DNA from: Oehlia diaphana
Lineage: Eukaryota; Glomeromycota; Glomeromycetes; Glomerales; Glomeraceae
Direction of reading: 5' to 3'
NCBI GenBank assembly: GCA_003833135.1
Contig: QZLH01000224.1
Location: 1 to 64,000, forward strand
DNA length: 64,000 nt
Shown here: in pieces, positions 1 to 12,587 of the stretch
Numbering within the stretch: the first letter of the stretch is position 1
How the letters are laid out: each line of letters starts with the position of its first letter
Translations under genes and position numbers: made by a program
The notes under the pieces: model-generated
The model's database searches: none
Seen by the model: the letters and a program-made list of their open reading frames with translations, nothing else
What the model was told of the DNA's origin: nothing

Positions 1-35
<35 letters not shown>

Positions 36-53
36 TTTTTTTTTTTTTTTTTT
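1..53. repeat. A-run followed by T-run (homopolymer palindrome)
   Basis: About 31 A are followed directly by about 22 T, so the stretch can fold back on itself. It lies at the window edge, so its full extent is unknown. It could be a true low-complexity tract or an assembly joint. A similar T/A block lies at 37280-37319. Confidence 0.8.
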
Positions 54-3000
54 ATAAATAAAAAAAAAAGTATGAAAGCACAATGTTTCACATTATTGGT
101 TTATTTCATACCATTGTACAGTACATAATTATAAAAAAAAAAAAAAATTTACATACATGTGGCGATTGTACTTTATATTTCTTTCTGATATTTTTTAATA
201 AAAATATTATTGATCAAAAAGATAACAACAAAAATAAAAAAAATAAAAATAAAAAAAAAAATTTTTATCATTAAAATTTGATTGGTTATGAGATAAAAAT
301 TGCATTATCAATGAAAAAAAAGGTACAATAAATAAAATATCAATAAAAATACAATAATAATAACTTTGAAAAACTGCGGGATATTTATTTACCGTAGATC
401 GTAATCTGATTTGTTGTTACTGCGTAAATTTCAAAATTTTTTTTTTTTTATTTTATTTTATTTTTATTTATCTTTTTTTTTAAAAAATATTGGGTAAAAA
501 AGTAAACCACCGAAGTAAACAATGAGATAAGGAAAGTTGTTATCAAAAAAAGGGTAAAGGGTTTTCAGCAATGTTTTACAATTTGTCGATTATGTTGATT
601 ACAAAAAATTTGCCAAAGCAAGTGAATTTTTGTAACGTTATAAAAAAAAATTTTAATTTAAATCAGCTGATGAAAATCCATTAAAGAAAATATATTTTAT
701 AAAAATTAAAATTGTTTAAAAAAAAAAAAAAAATGGTTTAACTTTAAATGATTAACGGAATCGGTTTTTTCCCCGTATTAAAAAAAAATTATTCTCAAGC
801 AATTGCATTTGTTTGTTATGCGTATTATGTTGTAATATATAATCGGTAAGGTCGTAAAGGTAAGTTTGGAAAGTCTTAAAAAGTGAATTAAGAAAAAAAA
901 TATCTAGACCCTCCGAGATCCGAATTATTGTAATTTCCTATATAATTATTATTTTGATGACAAATCGGAAATTTTTTTCGAGACAAAGGAATCAATCGGG
1001 AATCTTATTTATATTGTTATTATTTAAAAAAAAAAGACCCTTTTATTTGTGAAAATCATCAAAAAATCCGAAAAGACTTTTTTACCACGTGGATAAAACC
1101 AATAATAACCGAAATAGATATTTACCCGGTGAAATTTGTTACATTAGCTTACATAATAATTTGATAAAGAATTATCCAATTATGGATAACAATCTTATCA
1201 TAATTCAGGCCAAAATATCAATTATTTTTTTTCGAATCATATGAAAATATGTTGATTCCGCATATTTGTTTACAACAACTAATAACCTCCCAACACTTCT
1301 TTCTTACATTATTATTTAAAAAAAAAACAAAAAAAAATAATAATATTTATCGGTCAATCATAACCATTATTATTATTAAATATGAAAGGAATCATTCAAC
1401 ATTCAACTATAATACTCTTTTCATATTCATTATTATTTATTTTATTTATTATTTTTTTCTTCTTTTTTATTCTTCTTTTTCAAAATATGGATTATTTGTT
1501 TAAAACCTTGTTTCCAAATTGGTTTCATTACTTTTTTTTTTTTTTTTTTTTTTTTTTGATATAAATGATATTGTATTTTATTTTTAACTAATTAAAAAAT
1601 TAATAATAAAAAAAAAATATTTTTTTTTTTCTCACGATGAAAATTAGTTGAAATTCCATACTTGGGAATTGAAAAATGTGGGGTACGTGGATGTTTATGT
1701 GTTACCTTTGAATTATAAATCACATGACCATAAAACCTTCTTTTTTCCCTGCTTTCTAACCTACTTATTTGTATATATGGAAATAAAATAAAAAATTTTT
1801 TTTATGTAAAATCAAGGGATCATCATTACATTTTTCAAAAAAGGTACAATTCACAAACAACTTTAAAGTTTGATTACGGATAAAATCTTGGGAGGGTTTA
1901 ATTTCAGGACCCCCGGAAAAACTTTTGGGTTAAAGAATTTATCAATTACGTAGTATATATATCATATCATTTTTTTTTTTTTAATGAATACTTATTAAAA
2001 AAAAAAAACAAGTTGTCATCTTTATGTCATAATTCATATTTTATCACTTAACTCTTAAAATTATGTAGTGTATCCATCTATTCATCGAAATATATATTCT
2101 AATTAAAAAAAAAAAAAAGCTTGTCTGTAACCATTATTTTATTTATTTATTTATTTATCAATTATTCTTATTATTATTGTTATCTTTTTTTCTTTTACTT
2201 TTCTTTTTTTTTTCCTCGTCACACTTATTTTATCTTATCCCTTTGTTTTCCTTATTTTTTCCAATCACCAAAAAACCATATGACATATTTATCGAAATTT
2301 GACGTAAAACGTGTCTATTAAATACATATTTAAATTAATTTAATTGGATGTCCCAACATCAGGTATAAATCATGAACGACTCAGTACCTTATTATTTATA
2401 TATTTGCAAAATTTCATATTTTCGAATGAGCCGAATGAGGCGAATGAGGCAAAAATGATGATGTTTACTTAATAATAATAAATAATTTTAAAAATCCCCC
2501 CAATTTTCTTTGTGTGTAATAAGTAAGTAATAGGACAAACTTGGTAAAAAATTTATGCACAAAAAAATTTCTTTTTTATTCCCGAATTTTTTGTTTCAGA
2601 ATAATTTATTTTTATTTTTTTTTTAACATACAGAAAAAGGATATTTTTTGTTTCAAAAAAGATATGGCGTTCCAAAATTTTTATAGAAAAAAACAGGTTT
2701 TTTTTATATGATCTGAATAAAAGTCATCTGACTTTGACCTTTTCAACGTGACTACATAAAAAGATCCTATCTAGGTAAATTTTGAAAGAGAAATAACGTT
2801 AAACAGAAAATCTACTTGGTCTGTGCTTTTTGTTATATTTGGTAACGTAAATAGGTTTATATATATATATATATATATATTTTACGCTAATATAATTTAA
2901 TTATATATAATATCTTTTGTGTTTATTATGCAAGTAAATTATTTCTTTTTAAAATTAAAATGTCATTGAAAATGTATGGCAACACGAAAAGATTGATTAT

Positions 3001-3235
3001 TATGTCTTTGAAAATGTTTTTAATGTTTTTATGAAATAGTTACTTGTAAATATTGTGATAATGTGATTTATTCCATTTTTTCACATGGTTGTAATTTTTA
3101 TATTAACCATTAGAAATTAAAAGATTATTGTAAATGGAAATTGGAAGTTGAATGAAATTAAAAATAGGAATAGTATTAGAAGAAGATGGTACTTGGAGAA
3201 AAATTTAATAAGTATACTCGAAATTTGATCGTTTC
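54..3235. other. AT-rich intergenic DNA, no gene seen
   Basis: Long A and T runs and short simple repeats (for example a TA repeat near 2860-2880) fill this stretch. The open frames here translate to Lys/Asn/Phe/Ile-rich low-complexity strings without any domain, and I see no convincing splice-linked coding exons on either strand. Confidence 0.6.
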
Positions 3236-4520
3236 AAGACTTGGTATTAGAAGGGTAAATTGAATTAGAGGATAAACGAAATTAAAGATAAATGGAATTA
3301 AGGATAAATTGAATTAGGAATTAAAAAGATAAATGGAAGAGGATAAATGGAAGTAGGTAAATGAAAGAGGATAAATGGAGTTAAAAGATAAATTGAATTA
3401 AAAGATAAACGGAATTAAAAGATAAATTGAATTAAAAGATAAACGGAATTAAAAGATAAATGGATAAATGGAATTAAAGATAAATGAAATTAGGAGATAA
3501 CTGGTGAATGGAATCAGAAGATAAATGGAAGAGGATAAATGGAAGTAGGTAAATGAAAGAGGATAAATGGAGTTAAAAGATAAATTGAATTAAAAGATAA
3601 ACGGAATTAAAAGATAAATTGAATTAAAAGATAATCGGAATTAAAAGATAAATGGAATTAAAAGATAAATGGTATTAAAAGATATATGGAATTAAAAGAT
3701 AAACGGAATTAAAAGATAAACGGAATTAAAAGATAAATGGAATTAAAAGATAAATGGAATTAAAGATATATGGAATTAAAAGATAAATGGAATTAAAAGA
3801 TAAATGGAATTAAAAGATAATGGAAGAGGATAAATGGGAGAAGATAAATGAAAGAGGATAAATGGAATTAAAAGATAAATGGAATTAAAGATAAATGAAT
3901 TAGAAGATAATGATGAATGGAATTAGAAGATAAATGGAAGAAGATGAATAGAAGAAGATAAATAGATGGAAGAAGATAAATGGAAGTACACAGTGAAATT
4001 CGATATACCGGAACCTTGATATAACGGAACATAAGTAAGTCTTGATATCGAAATTGGAGTCTGGAACGGATTATCATAATCTATAATTTACCCTCGATAT
4101 AACGGATTTTTGACATATTTTACTTTACTAATGGAATGGATGGTTCCATTATATCGAATTTCACTGTGTAGATAAATAAATGGAAGATAATTAATACAGT
4201 ATTAGAAGATGAAGATAAATGGATTTAAAGATAAGTAGAATTAGGGCAAACGCTTTTTATTTTATTAATGTTTACACAAGAGTATACAATAAAATAAACA
4301 AACAAGAAAACACTAACTAAAAATAAAGCTATATAGAACAAGATAAGCGGAATTAGAAGATAAATGGGTTTAGAAGATAAAAAGGATAAATGGAACTAGA
4401 AGATAAATGGATTTGGAAGATAAATCTTAAATGGGTTTTAAAGATCAATGGAAAACAATTGAATCTTAAATGGATTTAAAAGATCAATGGAAAACAATTA
4501 GTATTAGAAGATGCTTGGTA
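3236..4520. repeat. 17-bp minisatellite (GATAAATGGAATTAAAA), degenerate at edges
   Basis: Dozens of imperfect head-to-tail copies of a 17-bp unit, with variants GATAAACGG, GATAAATTG and GATATATGG. The array is most regular at about 3370-3870 and decays outward. A longer block is itself duplicated: the phrase GGAAGTAGGTAAATGAAAGA occurs near 3349 and again near 3541, an offset of about 192 bp, so there is higher-order structure. A small inverted-repeat element (3987-4170) interrupts the array. Confidence 0.85.
3987..4170. mobile_element. MITE-like element, 19-bp perfect terminal inverted repeats, TA flanks
   Basis: The left end CACAGTGAAATTCGATATA (from 3989) is matched exactly, in inverted orientation, by the right end finishing at 4168. 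A TA dinucleotide flanks both sides, as expected for TA target duplication in Tc1/mariner/pogo-class transposition. The body is about 180 bp, non-coding, and contains two copies of GATATAACGGA. The terminal sequence resembles pogo/Tigger-type ends. It sits inside the 17-bp minisatellite, which makes the insertion boundaries clear. It is non-autonomous, because no transposase frame is present. Confidence 0.8.
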
Positions 4521-5402
4521 TTAGAAGGTATTTATTACTTGGTGGTGAGATATTTATATTAAAAAGTATTTGGTATTAAAAGATTAGTTGTTGTTTTTAA
4601 CCAGTTTGGTAAAAATTGGGTAGATAAATTAGTAAGATTAAGAATTTAAAGACATACTGAACGTCTGAACGTATATATTTTAATATTATAAGATAAATGG
4701 ATGAATTATTAGATGACAGGTTATCTTACGTGTTTTTTTCCAAAACTTAACTTTAGATTCGAATGAAAACAAATGATAGATTAGGCTAGTCATAGAATTA
4801 GGTGTGTTTGGGATTGAAAGGCGATCGTTTCTTAACTCACAAATCTAATGTTTATATAGTTAAAATTATCTTTACCGAATTCGAAATGTCCGAAATTAAA
4901 TTTTATTGTTACAGAAATTTTATTGAAAATCCGGCCCATTTTTACAACCAATTAAAGAACATTTTTTCATAATTGCGCTTTAAAAGTCTTAACAATGTAA
5001 GAAAATGTCGAATAAAAATGCCACGTATAATTATTATTGACGTTCATTTGATATTGTTTACGAGTTATAGTTGTATGAAACGTAAAATTCTGGATCACAA
5101 AATCTGTAAATTCTATTTATAGTAATTATAGTCCACTTACAAAGGGATGTGTGGGGAAAAAAGCTTTATCAACAATAAATCAGCCACTTTAATGCATCGG
5201 CATAATCATCTTTTTCCCATCATTAAAAAAAACCATCCCCTTGCGGCTCATACATACAAAGACTTCAAACATCTGTAACATTTGGTTATTACTTATTTCT
5301 AGGTTTTTCGTCTTTCAGCTAATTATTTAGGATTTTGTAAATTTTTTTTCCAACTGGATTTTAAACATAAGTCTTTTTTAATAATATTTTCTGTCTTATA
5401 AT

Positions 5403-8231
5403 ATGGCTGACGAGTTTGATATATACAACGATAGTAACTTTGATGGAGGAAATGGAGATACCGTATGTCAAGAAAGATTATTTTATCCCTAGATTTAGTC
5501 TCGAAAGGATTTACCAAACCAAGTTTTGAGTCTCAACTTTTTTTTTTTTTTTTTGATCTTTTTAAAAAACTAAAAGCAAGTAGATTTGTATGCCGAGATT
5601 TTAGATGATGAAAGTCGACCAGCTAAACGTAAAAGAGATAACGACTTAGATTACAGTGTTTCTATTTCTGACCACCATCATGGTGATCATGAAATCAAAG
5701 ATGGTGATGATGATTTGTTTGCTGATTTCGGGGAAGGTGAAAAGGTTCGTAATTACTTCACAGCGCAGCTGGTTCCTATGTTTCTATTTTAAGTAGCTGT
5801 ATATGTATACCTGAACTGCGCTGTGATGTATTAAAAAGGATGGGTGGAAATTTGTTAGACTTCTTCGCATCTTTACAATGTTTTTTCTTTTTCTATTCAT
5901 TTCTTCAAATTGTGCAATTATACGTTTTCGATTCTGTTTGCATTTGTCTGCACTTAATTGTTTTAATATTAAACTTTTCCTTTACGGTTCAAGATTATTT
6001 TATTTTGATAGTTTGTCATTATAAATCATTTGAAAATATCTGTAATCATAGGAGGAAAAAAAAAAAAGAAAAAGATTGTATCTTATATAAGAGAAAAGAA
6101 AAATCATGACAAAGTAAAACTATCAAAAAGAAAAATTGTATATCAATCCAATTGAACCCGGAATCAAAAAAAAAAAAAAAATAAAAAAGTTTCAATGAAC
6201 TTACAAGATCTTGTTTTTTTTTCCCTTTTTCTTTGTTCCTGTCTCCAAATTAATCTCGTCATTCATTTGAACGATATTTGCTCAATTCCTCATTGTCGAT
6301 TTTTAAAATAGGGTTTTGAAGTGAAAATGGAAGGTTCCGAAGACGATTCAAAGTCAAATACACAAAATTCCACTCTAGAAGGTAAAATATAGTGTGCATA
6401 TATGTAACATTTTATACATTATGAAGGGATGAACGAAAAAAAAAAGAATGCACTTTATTTTTTTTTTTTTTATTTATTTTTTTTTTTTAAAGAGACGATA
6501 AAGAAATATGTTTTTCGTTTAAATAATGCTTATTATATAGGTCATGACAATGCTGTGCCACGAGTTTCTTCTGCAAATAGTGGTATGAGTCATCAACTTC
6601 CAGATCGTAAACCAGTAGCAAATGCCACAAACGCATTATATATTGGTGATTTGAATTGGGTAAATCAAAGGATTTTTTTTTTTATAAAGATAATTTTTTT
6701 TTGGTCTCCTTTATTTTGTGTAAGATATGATTTGTTAACTTTTCTTTTTTCTATTAAATTTAGTGGACTACGGATGAAGATCTTAGGAACGTTGCTCGTG
6801 ATGTTGGTGTAGGATCGGATGTAACAGAAGTAACCTTCTATGAACATAAAGTAAACGGAAAATCACGAGGGTAAATTTTATTAATGAACGGTTATTGATT
6901 TTAATTAAACATAATGATCAATGTTTAACAATATACTGATTGCATTTCACATTTTATTTGATAGAGTTGCTTATATGGAATTTATTTCATCAGAGTCGGC
7001 AAGTAAGGTTAAAGAGAGAATGGAGGCAGTGTTAGTTATTAATTTCATTGGTTATTCTTGATTTTTTTATATCATGGATCATCATTGAATCATTTATTTT
7101 TTATTTTTTTAGTGAAATCACGGGTAAAAAATGTCTCGTCAATTTTACAAGTTCAGCAAACGGTAATCCTTTTAAAACCGTACCGAAAGGTATGAAATTA
7201 TTGTATCTTTTATTAAAATTATTTTATTCTTTATTAATAATTTATGTATTCTTTTTATTTTATTTTTTAATAAAAGAACCTCCACCAAAAGCTGCTCGTC
7301 AAGCAATGCAACAGCAAGCTTCTGGAGGTCAGCGAACATCCACGAATCTTCCTGTACGTCCTGCAGTTATGAGACCAAGTGGGATGGAATTTCATCATCC
7401 GCGTGGTGGTTTCCGAGGAGCACCCGAACCAAGAAATTTCTTTAATCAAATGAATCCATATGGTGCTTTTGCTTCAGGCCGTGGAGGTTATATGAATGGT
7501 TTCGGTGGTGTAGGAGATGCATCTGCATTTGGAATGAATCCTATGATGACAGCACGTGGTGGAATGATGGGTATGCGAGGACAAGTTCCTGCTCGTCGTG
7601 GAATGATGGGTGGACGAGGAGTAATGCGTGGAGGATACAATGAAGATTTCAGTATGGGAGGTGGTTTCAGTGGAGGTAAGCATTAAAAAATTCAAAATAA
7701 ATATTTAATGAAAAAATTTTCATCTATGAATTCACTATAATTAGCACCAACCGGACCTGCAGGATTTCCTGCACCACATTTTAATCCAGCATTCTTTGAA
7801 AGTGGATATGGAGGCTCGGATGAAACAGTACCCGTAGCGCCACGAGGACAAAGGTATTTCCCCTCCCAATAGCCGCCATGGTTTCCGTGATGAGGATGAT
7901 CTTTTTAATTAGACTCTTAATAAAATTATTGACCTTTTAAATAAATTATTAAATATATACAGAGGGTATGATAAAGCGCACCATGGAATAAAAAGAATTC
8001 GTGATGATGAACATGGGCGCATGGATGGGCGAGGTAGCCTAAAAACGTGATATTTAATCAAACTTCTTATTCCTTTTTTTTGTTCTTATCTCCTTTCCCC
8101 CTCTCCCTTTTTACTTTTCAAGATAAAAATTATTATTATTTTTTTTTTCTTTTTTTTTTTTCTTTTCTTAATTCTTCCATATATTTTTAATAATGATTTA
8201 TTTCTTCTTTGTGTCAGATCATCGAAAATGA
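5403..8231 (+). CDS. CPSF6/CFIm68-like RRM protein (pre-mRNA cleavage factor I large subunit)
   Basis: Likely nuclear mRNA 3'-end processing factor of the CFIm68/CPSF6 type. The acidic N-terminus ([12 protein letters not shown]... then [10 protein letters not shown]) resembles the CPSF6 start. One RRM follows, with RNP2 ALYIGDLNW and an RNP1-like NGKSRGVAYMEF. The tail is Gly/Met/Arg-rich ([25 protein letters not shown]), then a short basic end and stop at 8229-8231. Exons from the second on: about 5581-5744, 6312-6381, 6541-6659, 6764-6870, 6965-7030, 7113-7189, 7277-7675, 7745-7853, 7963-8033, 8218-8231, all phase-compatible (about 419 aa). The first donor is a problem: the good-looking GTATGT at 5463 breaks the frame, while GT at 5467 keeps it. 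The 567-nt intron after residue ~76 is the longest in this gene. Function is by family resemblance. Confidence 0.82.
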
Positions 8232-10337
8232 AAAAGATTGATTGTATTACTAACTTAGAAGTTAATGAAAACCAAAGAAAAAAAAATATACATATAGACG
8301 ATATTTTTCTTTAGACTATATTGTAAATGTTTAGCTCAACCCCTTTATTATTTTTTTTTTTTTTATTCAATATTATATAGAATAAAAAACCACAATGCAT
8401 AAATTTGAATTAAATAAAAATATTCATATTATACAAAAAATTATTCAGAATTTTTAAGTTAAAAGATTAAATAATGGTAAAAACAAATTGATAATTAAAA
8501 GATTCAAAATAAGATTTAAACAAAACATTAAAGATTTAAATAAGATTCAAATCAAAACTTTAAAGTTTCAAATAGGATTTTAAATATTTAAACAAAATTT
8601 CAAAAAATTCAATAATATTCAAAATTAATAAAACTCAAATAAATATTTAAAATAAAAATTCATAATATTCATAGAAATTTTTATATTATTTTTTAAAAAA
8701 AACTTTTTTATAATATAATTTTTATTAAATAAATAATATTATAATAGTAATTATAAAGTAAAATACATTATATTAATTTTAGGAATAAAAAAAAAAGTTA
8801 TTTATAATTAAAAATTTTAAATAATAATTATTATTTAAAGAAAATTTTAAATTTACTTGTTAAAATTATTAAAAGTATTAAATTTAAATACAATTATAAT
8901 TATCATTAAATTGATTTTTTTACGGTAATAATATAAAGTTATAATTATATAGAGATTTTTTTGTATAATTTTTTATAAAATGAATTATAAAGATTATATG
9001 AAGGAATTTTATAAATGTAATTATATAATATGATTATATAAATAAATTTTAGTAAAAATTCAATTAATTATAATTAATTAACATAATAAATTAAAGTAAA
9101 AAATTCAATTAATTTAATTTTGTTACCTATAGCATTTTTAATACTTTATTAAGATAAAAATAGTAAACTACAAATACTGAGTAAACTACATAAGATCCTA
9201 ATTTATTGAGTACTAAACTACTCATCATCTTACAGCAAATCAATTAATTTAATTATAAATAATTAATATAATAAATTTAAGTAAAAGTTCAATTAATTTA
9301 ATTATAATTAATTAATATAATAAATTTAAGTAAAAATAACTTAATTATAAATTAATTTACACAATAAATTTAAGCAAAAATTAACTTAATTATAAATTAA
9401 TTAATACAATAAATTTAAGCAAAAATTAATTTACTTATAAATTAATTAATACAATAAATTTAAGCAAAAATCAACTTAATTATAAATTAATTAATACAAT
9501 AAATTTAAGTAAAAATTCAATTAAATTAATTCACAATAAATTTAAGTAAAAATTAATTTTACAAAATAAATTTTATTGTGAAAGAATTCTTAAAAAATCT
9601 AAATAACAATGGTTTTATATATAATTAAAACTATACCAATTATATATACTTTAATAGTTATATTAGAAAAAATAACATAATCTTTTTAGGTAAAGATATT
9701 CTGCATTTATGTTTGATAATATTTCCAGGTTAGAAAAATAATTTAATCTAACCTTTTTAAAAATATCTATTTTTTGTATTTTAAATTTGGTAAATTTGAT
9801 TGGATAAATCTTTTAAAAATCGTATTTTCGGCCAATTAAAAACCTTCGTTTAACCTTTATTTTCTTTAAAGAATCAAATAATATTGTTAAATTATATTTA
9901 TCAATCTGTGTTAATAAATCTTAATTAAACTTGGTTAAATTATAAATTATAAAATATACTTCTAGTTAATCCAAAAATATGACATTCTAAATTAATTGAT
10001 AAAACTTTTTCGTAAATACTTCCTTATACAGTCTAATAAGTGTAGATCATGATTCAGGCTTCGTCACACAACCTTAAATGTTCACAGTTCACACGATATT
10101 TTTCTGGATGTTTCCAGCGCGAGCCAGGTGAAAAAAAACAATGATTATTGGCTATTCATTTAACACAACCAAACCACCGGAGTAGAATTTCCCAAATATT
10201 ATCTTTCAAAAAACTCCGTTCGTTAACATTTATAAATATTTAAATTTTTTCCAAGAATATTAAAGTTTTTTTTAAAAAAGTTGTTCTTTTATATTTTATC
10301 AAATATATTAAATAAATAATATTTGTCTAAATAAAAA
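8232..10337. other. AT-rich intergenic DNA with 3' UTR, minisatellite and Cdc37 promoter
   Basis: The first part should hold the 3' UTR of the upstream RRM gene. The remainder is very AT-rich, includes the 45-bp tandem repeat listed separately, and ends in the 5' region of the Cdc37 gene. No coding potential was found on either strand. Confidence 0.6.
9240..9570. repeat. 45-bp AT tandem repeat, about seven copies
   Basis: The core AATAAATTTAAG(T/C)AAAAAT recurs at about 45-bp spacing (near 9322, 9367, 9411, 9456 and 9501, with looser copies on both sides). Each unit also carries TTAATTATAAATTAATTAAT. It is non-coding and contains almost no G or C. Confidence 0.75.
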
Positions 10338-12049
10338 ATGCCTATTGACTATAGTAAGTGGGATAAACTTGAACTTAGTGACGACGACGACTTTGAATGT
10401 CACCCTAATGTGGATAAAGCGTCTTTTATTCGATGGAAACAAGCGGACATTCATCAAAAACGCGAGGAAAGACGTCGAAAAATTGAAGCTCTTAAACTTG
10501 AGACCTCAAATAACGTAGTATTACTTAAACGTATTGATGATATGATACAACAAATAATAGAAGGAGGAGTTGAAACTTTTTTACAAACAATTGAGAAGTT
10601 ACGAGAAACAAATAAAAAGATAGCATCCGAAGCAAAAGAAGCAAAAGATGAAAAAGATGAAAAAGATGAAAAAGATGAAGAATCTTCAGAAGATTCTTCA
10701 CAGAAAGAAGAACAGCTTGCATATCCAACTTTTGATCAAATGATGGGTGTTTTATTTGAAAGAATTCAAGATGAAGTTAAAAATGAAAGTCCAGAAAAAG
10801 TTGGGGAACAATTAAAAAATAAATTAATTGAACATCGTAATAAATTAAGTCAAAGACAAAAAGAAGCTAAACAAGAATTGGAGAAAGAAGAAAGAGAAGC
10901 TAGGAAGAAAATTACCATGGATGATATGCATACTGGATTTGATAAGTCGGTAGGTAATTTTTGTTAATCAAAGAATTTTCCGATTGTCTATATACTAATA
11001 AAATTTGTATATAATTTATAGTCTGTTAGTAAAGTCGCTAAAATTGAACCACCAAAACCTCAACCGAAAAAAACAAAAAAAAAAGAACAAGTTGTCGAAG
11101 TCTTAAATCCTAATGCTCAAATGAAATCACTTGATGATAACGAGGTAAATTTACAAATAATTTTTTTTTACTTTAAATTTTTGATAATAAAATTTAAAAT
11201 TTTAATAGAAAAAACAAGCTGAGGTAGATGAAAAAGACGATGAAAAAGAAGAAAGTGATGATGATGAGGAAGAGGAGCTTTTGACATCAGATCTTGCGAA
11301 AGAATTCGCAATGATTAAAGATTACGATAGGAGTTTCGAATTTATCACAAAACATCCTGAAGTCGTTTCTCAAGAGATAGTTGATCAAATTTTAGCAGAG
11401 GCATTCCAATCTCAATTAAAAGGAAAAGCCAAGTATGCAAAACAAGCTGTACATCAAGCGTGGTTATTACAGTACTGTCAAAAGCTTGGAAAAGATGGTG
11501 TTACACTTTTCTTCAAAAGGTATGTTTGAACCTTTATAAATTAAATATTTTATTTTATTTATTTATTTTTTTTTTATTAGGATAACTTCACCAAACCCTC
11601 AAGCACGTGAAGTTTTCATGAAGGACGTGAATGAAACCTATGACCGTATTCGTGAGCGTTGTCAAATTATGGCAGCAGAGAAAACTCAAAAGCCTCAACC
11701 TGCTAAACAAGTAGAACAGATTCAAATTGAAGTGACAGATCCTAATATGTCGCTTAACGTTCGTGTTCCAGATGAAAATGCTGCAGATGAAGAAGGAAAA
11801 AGGAAATATCAACTTTTTAAAACTTTACCTGAAGATTTCCAGGCAGCTTTGAAAACTACCGAAATAACGAAAATTAATAAAGTTTTAGGCGAAATGACTG
11901 TTGAAAAAGCTGAACATGTTTTACAAGTCTGTGGAGATGCCGATATTCTTTCAATTGAACCAGGAATTATTGATACAACGCAAGGTGAAGTTGTTCCGGG
12001 ACAAGAGATCGACAATGTGTCACATGATGATAGAAAAGCGGATTTATAG
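10338..12049 (+). CDS. CDC37: Hsp90 co-chaperone Cdc37
   Basis: Cdc37 delivers protein kinases to Hsp90 in the cytosol. The N-terminus MPIDYSKWDKLELSDDDDFE is diagnostic: it carries the YSKWD motif and a Ser14 in an acidic CK2 context (SDDDD). A coiled region and HPNVDKASFIRWKQADIHQKREERR follow. The middle contains a DEKDEKDEKDEE acidic repeat, then the conserved Hsp90-binding core (DLAKEFAMIKDYDRSFEFI, RIRERCQIMAAEK, KYQLFKTLPEDFQAALKT). Four exons: 10338-10949, 11022-11144, 11209-11519, 11581-12049, giving 504 aa, the usual size. The start is the first ATG after AT-rich leader sequence. The KDEKDE repeat (DNA near 10650-10680) could vary in length between strains. Confidence 0.97.
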
Positions 12050-12587
12050 GAATAAAAAATAATTATGAGAAATTGGACGTTAGATAAATATAACAAATAT
12101 TTTCTTATGTATATTTTTTTTGATTATGTAAATTATTCTAGCAAAATTTATTCATATTTATTAAACGGTTTCATTTTAAATGCTTTGTGCTAAAATGTAT
12201 TTTTGGTTTGACCATCCTATAATACATAATAAAAACGTCGTAATCGATATTTACAATTGGATGATTAATAGCAGCACTATACGCCGCATTAGTTTTTAAT
12301 CCGCAATTTTATACCAATTTTTTGATATAACAGATAACTGATAATACTGAACTTCATAATCACGTGAAAATTAAGTTAGAAGTTTCGATATCATTCTAGC
12401 GATTTTTGGTAACCAAAATTTGCCAAATAAAACGCCTCATGATGAATTTATCACATAATTTTTAGAGATAGTCATACCCTAATTCAAACATAAATAGAGC
12501 GAAATTTTGCCTTCTCTCACATCTTCGTTTTCACTTTATTGTAAAAATTAGAAGAAAAACCCTGCTATTTTTTACTTTAAATAAAAA
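12050..12587. promoter_or_regulatory. Cdc37 3' UTR and promoter of the small Stm1-like gene
   Basis: No coding sequence was found. It contains a CACGTG box at 12361 and a CT-rich stretch (CTTCTCTCACATCTTCG, about 12511-12527) shortly before the next start codon, typical of fungal leaders. Confidence 0.55.
12361..12366. promoter_or_regulatory. CACGTG box (TCACGTGAA context)
   Basis: A palindromic E-box 222 bp upstream of the start codon at 12588. CACGTG is the classic site of Cbf1/USF-type bHLH factors. It belongs to a recurrent set in this window. Confidence 0.5.

Noticed and set aside
1249..1564. Overlapping Phe/Ile-rich frames near 1.2-1.6 kb
   Set aside because: Simple-sequence composition (poly-T and ATT runs); no start context, introns or domain.
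5840..6109. 89-codon frame downstream of the second CFIm68-like exon
   Set aside because: Lies inside the 567-nt intron; hydrophobic and low-complexity, with no domain and no splice link.
7474..7695. Ser/Thr/His-rich minus-strand frame
   Set aside because: Antisense shadow of the Gly/Met/Arg-rich tail of the RRM protein.
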